Shown here in pieces: positions 4,143 through 6,341 of a DNA stretch of 6,341 nt. The translations under genes and the position numbers were made by a program. The DNA comes from Pseudomonadota bacterium (GTDB taxonomy: Bacteria; Pseudomonadota; Gammaproteobacteria; Burkholderiales; Casimicrobiaceae): positions 1 to 6,341 of the forward strand of contig JAKPSO010000504.1 of NCBI GenBank assembly GCA_029571495.1, in the 5' to 3' direction. Below the pieces are notes generated by a model that saw nothing but the letters and a program-made list of their open reading frames with translations, was not told the origin of the DNA and did no database searches. Within the stretch, counting starts at the first letter, position 1. Every line of letters starts with the position of its first letter.

Positions 4143-5402
4143 ATGATTTCAGCGCCTGACGCGACCGCCTCTGCGCACGCCGCCGCCGAGCGCGCGGCAC
4201 GTGCCGCCTACGCGCGCCTCCTTTCGTGGCTCGCGTACCAATGGCGTGACGTCGCGGCAGCCGAGGACGCGCTCGCGACCGCGCTCGCTAAAGCGTTGGA
4301 ACACTGGCCGACGGATGGAATCCCTGAAGCACCTGACGCGTGGCTCCTGAGAGTAGCCAAGCGCGAACTTTTGCAGATCGCCCGACATCAGCGCTTGCAC
4401 GATAGCCCGGAAGTGCAAGCGCTACTAAACGACGAGTCGGCCGAGGAGGAATTGCCCACCATTCCCGATGCGCGACTAAAGCTCTTGTTCGTCTGCGCGC
4501 ACCCTGCGATCGACGCCGCCGTTCGCCCGGCGCTCATGCTGCAAACGGTGCTCGGCTTGGACGCAAACGTCGTCGCACAAGCGATGCTCGCGTCGCCCGC
4601 CGCAATGGCGCAGCGCCTCGTGCGCGCGAAACAAAAAATTCGCGATGCACGGTTGAAGTTCGAAGAGCCGAGTGACGCCGATTTGCCCGATCGCTTGCAT
4701 GCTGTACTCGAAGCGATCTACGCCGCATACGGCTTGGGTTGGGACGCGGTTGAAGCGGGCGACGCGGCACAGAGCGACGGCGCACGGCAAGAAGCATTGC
4801 GCGGGGAGGCGTTGTACTTGGGCGAGCTCGTGTGCACCTTGCTACCGAACGAGTCCGAAGCGAAGGGCCTGCTCGCGCTTATGTTGTTTTGCGAAGCACG
4901 AAGCGATGCGCGCTTTGACAATCATGGCTCGTTCGTTCCGCTCGCTGCGCAAAACACGCGCCTGTGGAATCGCGCCGCCATCGTTCAAGCCGACGCGCTG
5001 CTCCGCTCAGCCGCAGCGAACCAAAACGTCGGGCCGTTTCAGCTCGAGGCTGCGATTCAATCCGCGCATTGCCAAAGGCTCTTTACCGGCGAAACGCCTT
5101 GGCTAGCCATCGCGCAACTCTACGAACAGTTGATCGCGTGCGCGCCAAGTCTGGGCGCACAAATCGCGCATTCGGTGGCGCTCGCTCAAGCCGGGGACGT
5201 TTCGCGAGGACGCCAAAGCTTGCTCTCGCTGGATCACCCAAGGCTCGCAAGTTACCAACCGTATTGGGTTGCGCGCGCGCATCTCGCATCGCTGGCGCGC
5301 GATTTCACAGAGGCCGCAGAGTGTTTTGATCGAGCGATCGGCCTCACGAGTGCGCCTGCTACGCGCGAGTATTTGATGACGCAGCGAGCACTAATTTTTT
5401 AG
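4143..5402 (+). CDS. ECF sigma factor with long C-terminal TPR-like extension (ECF42/SigJ-like, DUF6596-type)
   Basis: A 419-residue extracytoplasmic-function sigma factor. The sigma-2 domain spans about residues 13-84 and includes AAAEDALATALAKALEHWP and AWLLRVAKRELLQIARHQR. The sigma-4 domain (about 108-172) opens with IPDARLKLLFVCAHPAID and contains the helix-turn-helix around LGLDANVVAQAML followed by MAQRLVRAKQKIRDA. From about 180 to the end is an alpha-helical extension: LPDRLHAVLEAIYAAYGLGW, LLALMLFCEAR, FQLEAAIQSAHC and TPR-like ALAQAG/AAECFDRAIGL repeats. In this group the extension is thought to control sigma activity instead of a separate anti-sigma factor. The upstream DGPF gene, 33 bases away, matches the conserved ECF42 context, and the two are probably co-transcribed. 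No Shine-Dalgarno sequence precedes ATG 4143, so translation may be weak or coupled. No clear hairpin terminator follows, but a REPIN begins 38 bases after the stop. Confidence 0.9.
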   Translation: MISAPDATASAHAAAERAARAAYARLLSWLAYQWRDVAAAEDALATALAKALEHWPTDGIPEAPDAWLLRVAKRELLQIARHQRLHDSPEVQALLNDESAEEELPTIPDARLKLLFVCAHPAIDAAVRPALMLQTVLGLDANVVAQAMLASPAAMAQRLVRAKQKIRDARLKFEEPSDADLPDRLHAVLEAIYAAYGLGWDAVEAGDAAQSDGARQEALRGEALYLGELVCTLLPNESEAKGLLALMLFCEARSDARFDNHGSFVPLAAQNTRLWNRAAIVQADALLRSAAANQNVGPFQLEAAIQSAHCQRLFTGETPWLAIAQLYEQLIACAPSLGAQIAHSVALAQAGDVSRGRQSLLSLDHPRLASYQPYWVARAHLASLARDFTEAAECFDRAIGLTSAPATREYLMTQRALIF

Positions 5403-5439
5403 TCGACAGCACGAGCGGTGTTCACCCTATTCAATCGCT

Positions 5440-5506
5440 TGTGGGAGCGGGCTTGCCCGCGATTCTCTGGTGGCAAAAAGCAATCGCGGGCAAGCCCGCT
5501 CCCACA
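5440..5506. repeat. REPIN: two inverted REP sequences
   Basis: A perfect 25-bp inverted repeat (5440-5464 and 5482-5506) around a 17-base spacer. Each arm starts with TGTGGGAG on its outer side and contains its own hairpin, GCGGGC-TT-GCCCGC. This matches the Pseudomonas-type REP sequences. The outer GTGG is the tetranucleotide type recognised by RAYT (TnpA-REP) transposases. The element lies between two convergent genes, the usual REP location, and may help terminate or stabilise both transcripts. No RAYT gene is in the window. Confidence 0.9.
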
Positions 5507-5526
5507 GGTGCTTCCCGCATGCGCTT

Positions 5527-6341
5527 TTATTGGCTAACTTCGGTCGGTCGTCGCGCGATCAAGTCGGCGATCAATCCTTCATACGCCGCAACAATGCGCA
5601 ACAACTCTGCGTCGCCCTTCGGCCGTCCGATCAGTTGTATCCCCATCGGCCAGCGTCCATTCGCATGAAACCCAGCCGGCGCGCTGATCGCTGGCAAGCC
5701 CGCGAACGTCGCGTAGATCGTGGCTTCCATCCAGCGGTGATATGTGTCCATCGCGCGCCCGCCAACCACTTTCGGCCAATGCTCGGTCGCAGCGAACGGC
5801 CAGCATTGCGCCACAGGCAGCGCGAGCACGTCAAAGCGCTCGAACAGCCTGAGCAAATGCGCGTGAAACGCCGTGCGTGTCTCGCTCGCTTTCATGAAAT
5901 CCATGAAGCTCAGCCCCATGCCGCGCTCGTGTTCCCAGAGCGCTTCGGGTTTGATCTGCTCACGCGCATTCGGCAAGTTCAGTAGCGCCGCCACCTTGGG
6001 CGCCACTAACGCGCGTCGCCACACGAGCCACGCGTCCCACACGCGCGTCGCGTCGAACCCAAGCGCAAGCGGCTCCACCGTCGCGCCCGCGTCGGCAAAG
6101 CGTTTGAGCGATTGTTCGCACACCTCCATCACGCCGGGCTCCATCGCTAGGTAGCCCCCCAAATCGCCGAGCCACCCGATGCGCGCATCACGCAGATTCG
6201 CCGCGTCACCGTCGCGCAAAAACTCTTGCGGCCCGTCGTTGATCGACAGCGGCACGTGTGCGTCATAGCCCGATTGCACCGACAACAATTTCGCGAGGTC
6301 ACGCACCGTGCGCGCCATCGGCCCTTCGCTGCCCAGCTGCG
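5527..6341 (-). CDS. Amidase-signature family enzyme, C-terminal part (5' end outside window)
   Basis: The 270 codons present before the stop are the C-terminal part of an amidase-signature (GatA-like) hydrolase, which cleaves carboxamide bonds. The frame stays open to the window edge and reads QLGSEGPMARTVRDLAKLL there, the conserved segment just after the catalytic core. The ATG at plus-strand 6316-6318 is therefore internal, not the start. Later landmarks are ERFDVLALPVAQCWPF, a hydrophobic strand before the final core segment, then YATFAGLPAISAPAGF and GIQLIGRPKGDAELLRIVAAYE, which close the fold in this family. The Lys-cisSer-Ser catalytic triad lies upstream and cannot be inspected. The substrate is unknown, and the family also covers aryl-amidases, formamidase-like enzymes and the tRNA amidotransferase subunit GatA. 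The C-terminus looks too divergent for a typical GatA. The gene converges on the ECF operon across the REPIN. Confidence 0.93.
   Translation of the reverse strand, partial: QLGSEGPMARTVRDLAKLLSVQSGYDAHVPLSINDGPQEFLRDGDAANLRDARIGWLGDLGGYLAMEPGVMEVCEQSLKRFADAGATVEPLALGFDATRVWDAWLVWRRALVAPKVAALLNLPNAREQIKPEALWEHERGMGLSFMDFMKASETRTAFHAHLLRLFERFDVLALPVAQCWPFAATEHWPKVVGGRAMDTYHRWMEATIYATFAGLPAISAPAGFHANGRWPMGIQLIGRPKGDAELLRIVAAYEGLIADLIARRPTEVSQ

Noticed and set aside
5470..5985. 171-codon plus-strand frame opposite the amidase gene
   Set aside because: It begins inside the REPIN and runs antisense to a clear amidase-signature gene; it is a shadow frame.
6316..6318. ATG as the start codon of the amidase gene
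   Set aside because: The frame continues upstream to the window edge with conserved residues (QLGSEGP), so this Met is internal.

Overview
This window looks like chromosomal DNA from a GC-rich betaproteobacterium, most likely of the Burkholderiales or a near relative. Three things point that way: a Bug/TctC-type periplasmic binding protein (a family greatly expanded in that group), a proteobacterial RpoH, and a perfect HrcA operator (CIRCE) in front of rpoH. The assignment is inferred from gene content, since there is no rRNA or other phylogenetic anchor here.

Layout. (1) 26-1006 (+) encodes a Bug-family solute receptor. It converges on 1079-1897 (-), a ModA-like binding lipoprotein, and a single bidirectional hairpin terminator lies between them. 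(2) 1898-2549 is a long intergenic region. Its left part (1898-2290) has no convincing gene. Its right part is the rpoH control region: an AT-rich palindrome, a sigma70-like promoter, an overlapping sigmaE-like promoter, a perfect CIRCE element and a GC-rich leader of about 190 nt with several hairpins. (3) 2550-3413 (+) is a complete rpoH (sigma-32) with its own terminator. (4) 3414-3752 holds that terminator, a pair of 38-bp GC-rich repeats facing each other, and a candidate ECF-type promoter. (5) 3753-4109 and 4143-5402 (+) form a two-gene unit: a small DGPF/YCII-domain protein followed by an ECF sigma factor with a long C-terminal extension. This is the arrangement known for ECF42-type sigma factors. 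(6) 5440-5506 is a perfect inverted pair of REP sequences (a REPIN), placed tail-to-tail between the ECF operon and (7) 5527-6341 (-), the C-terminal part of an amidase-signature enzyme that runs off the window edge.

The window therefore carries two unrelated alternative sigma-factor systems side by side. The most informative stretch is the rpoH control region, where repression by HrcA and activation by an envelope-stress sigma factor appear to meet within about 60 bp. The second is the DGPF/ECF module, which lacks an anti-sigma gene on its downstream side in this window and has a TGTCGA element upstream. I found no sign of a wholly new enzyme system, CRISPR array, prophage, insertion sequence or RNA gene.
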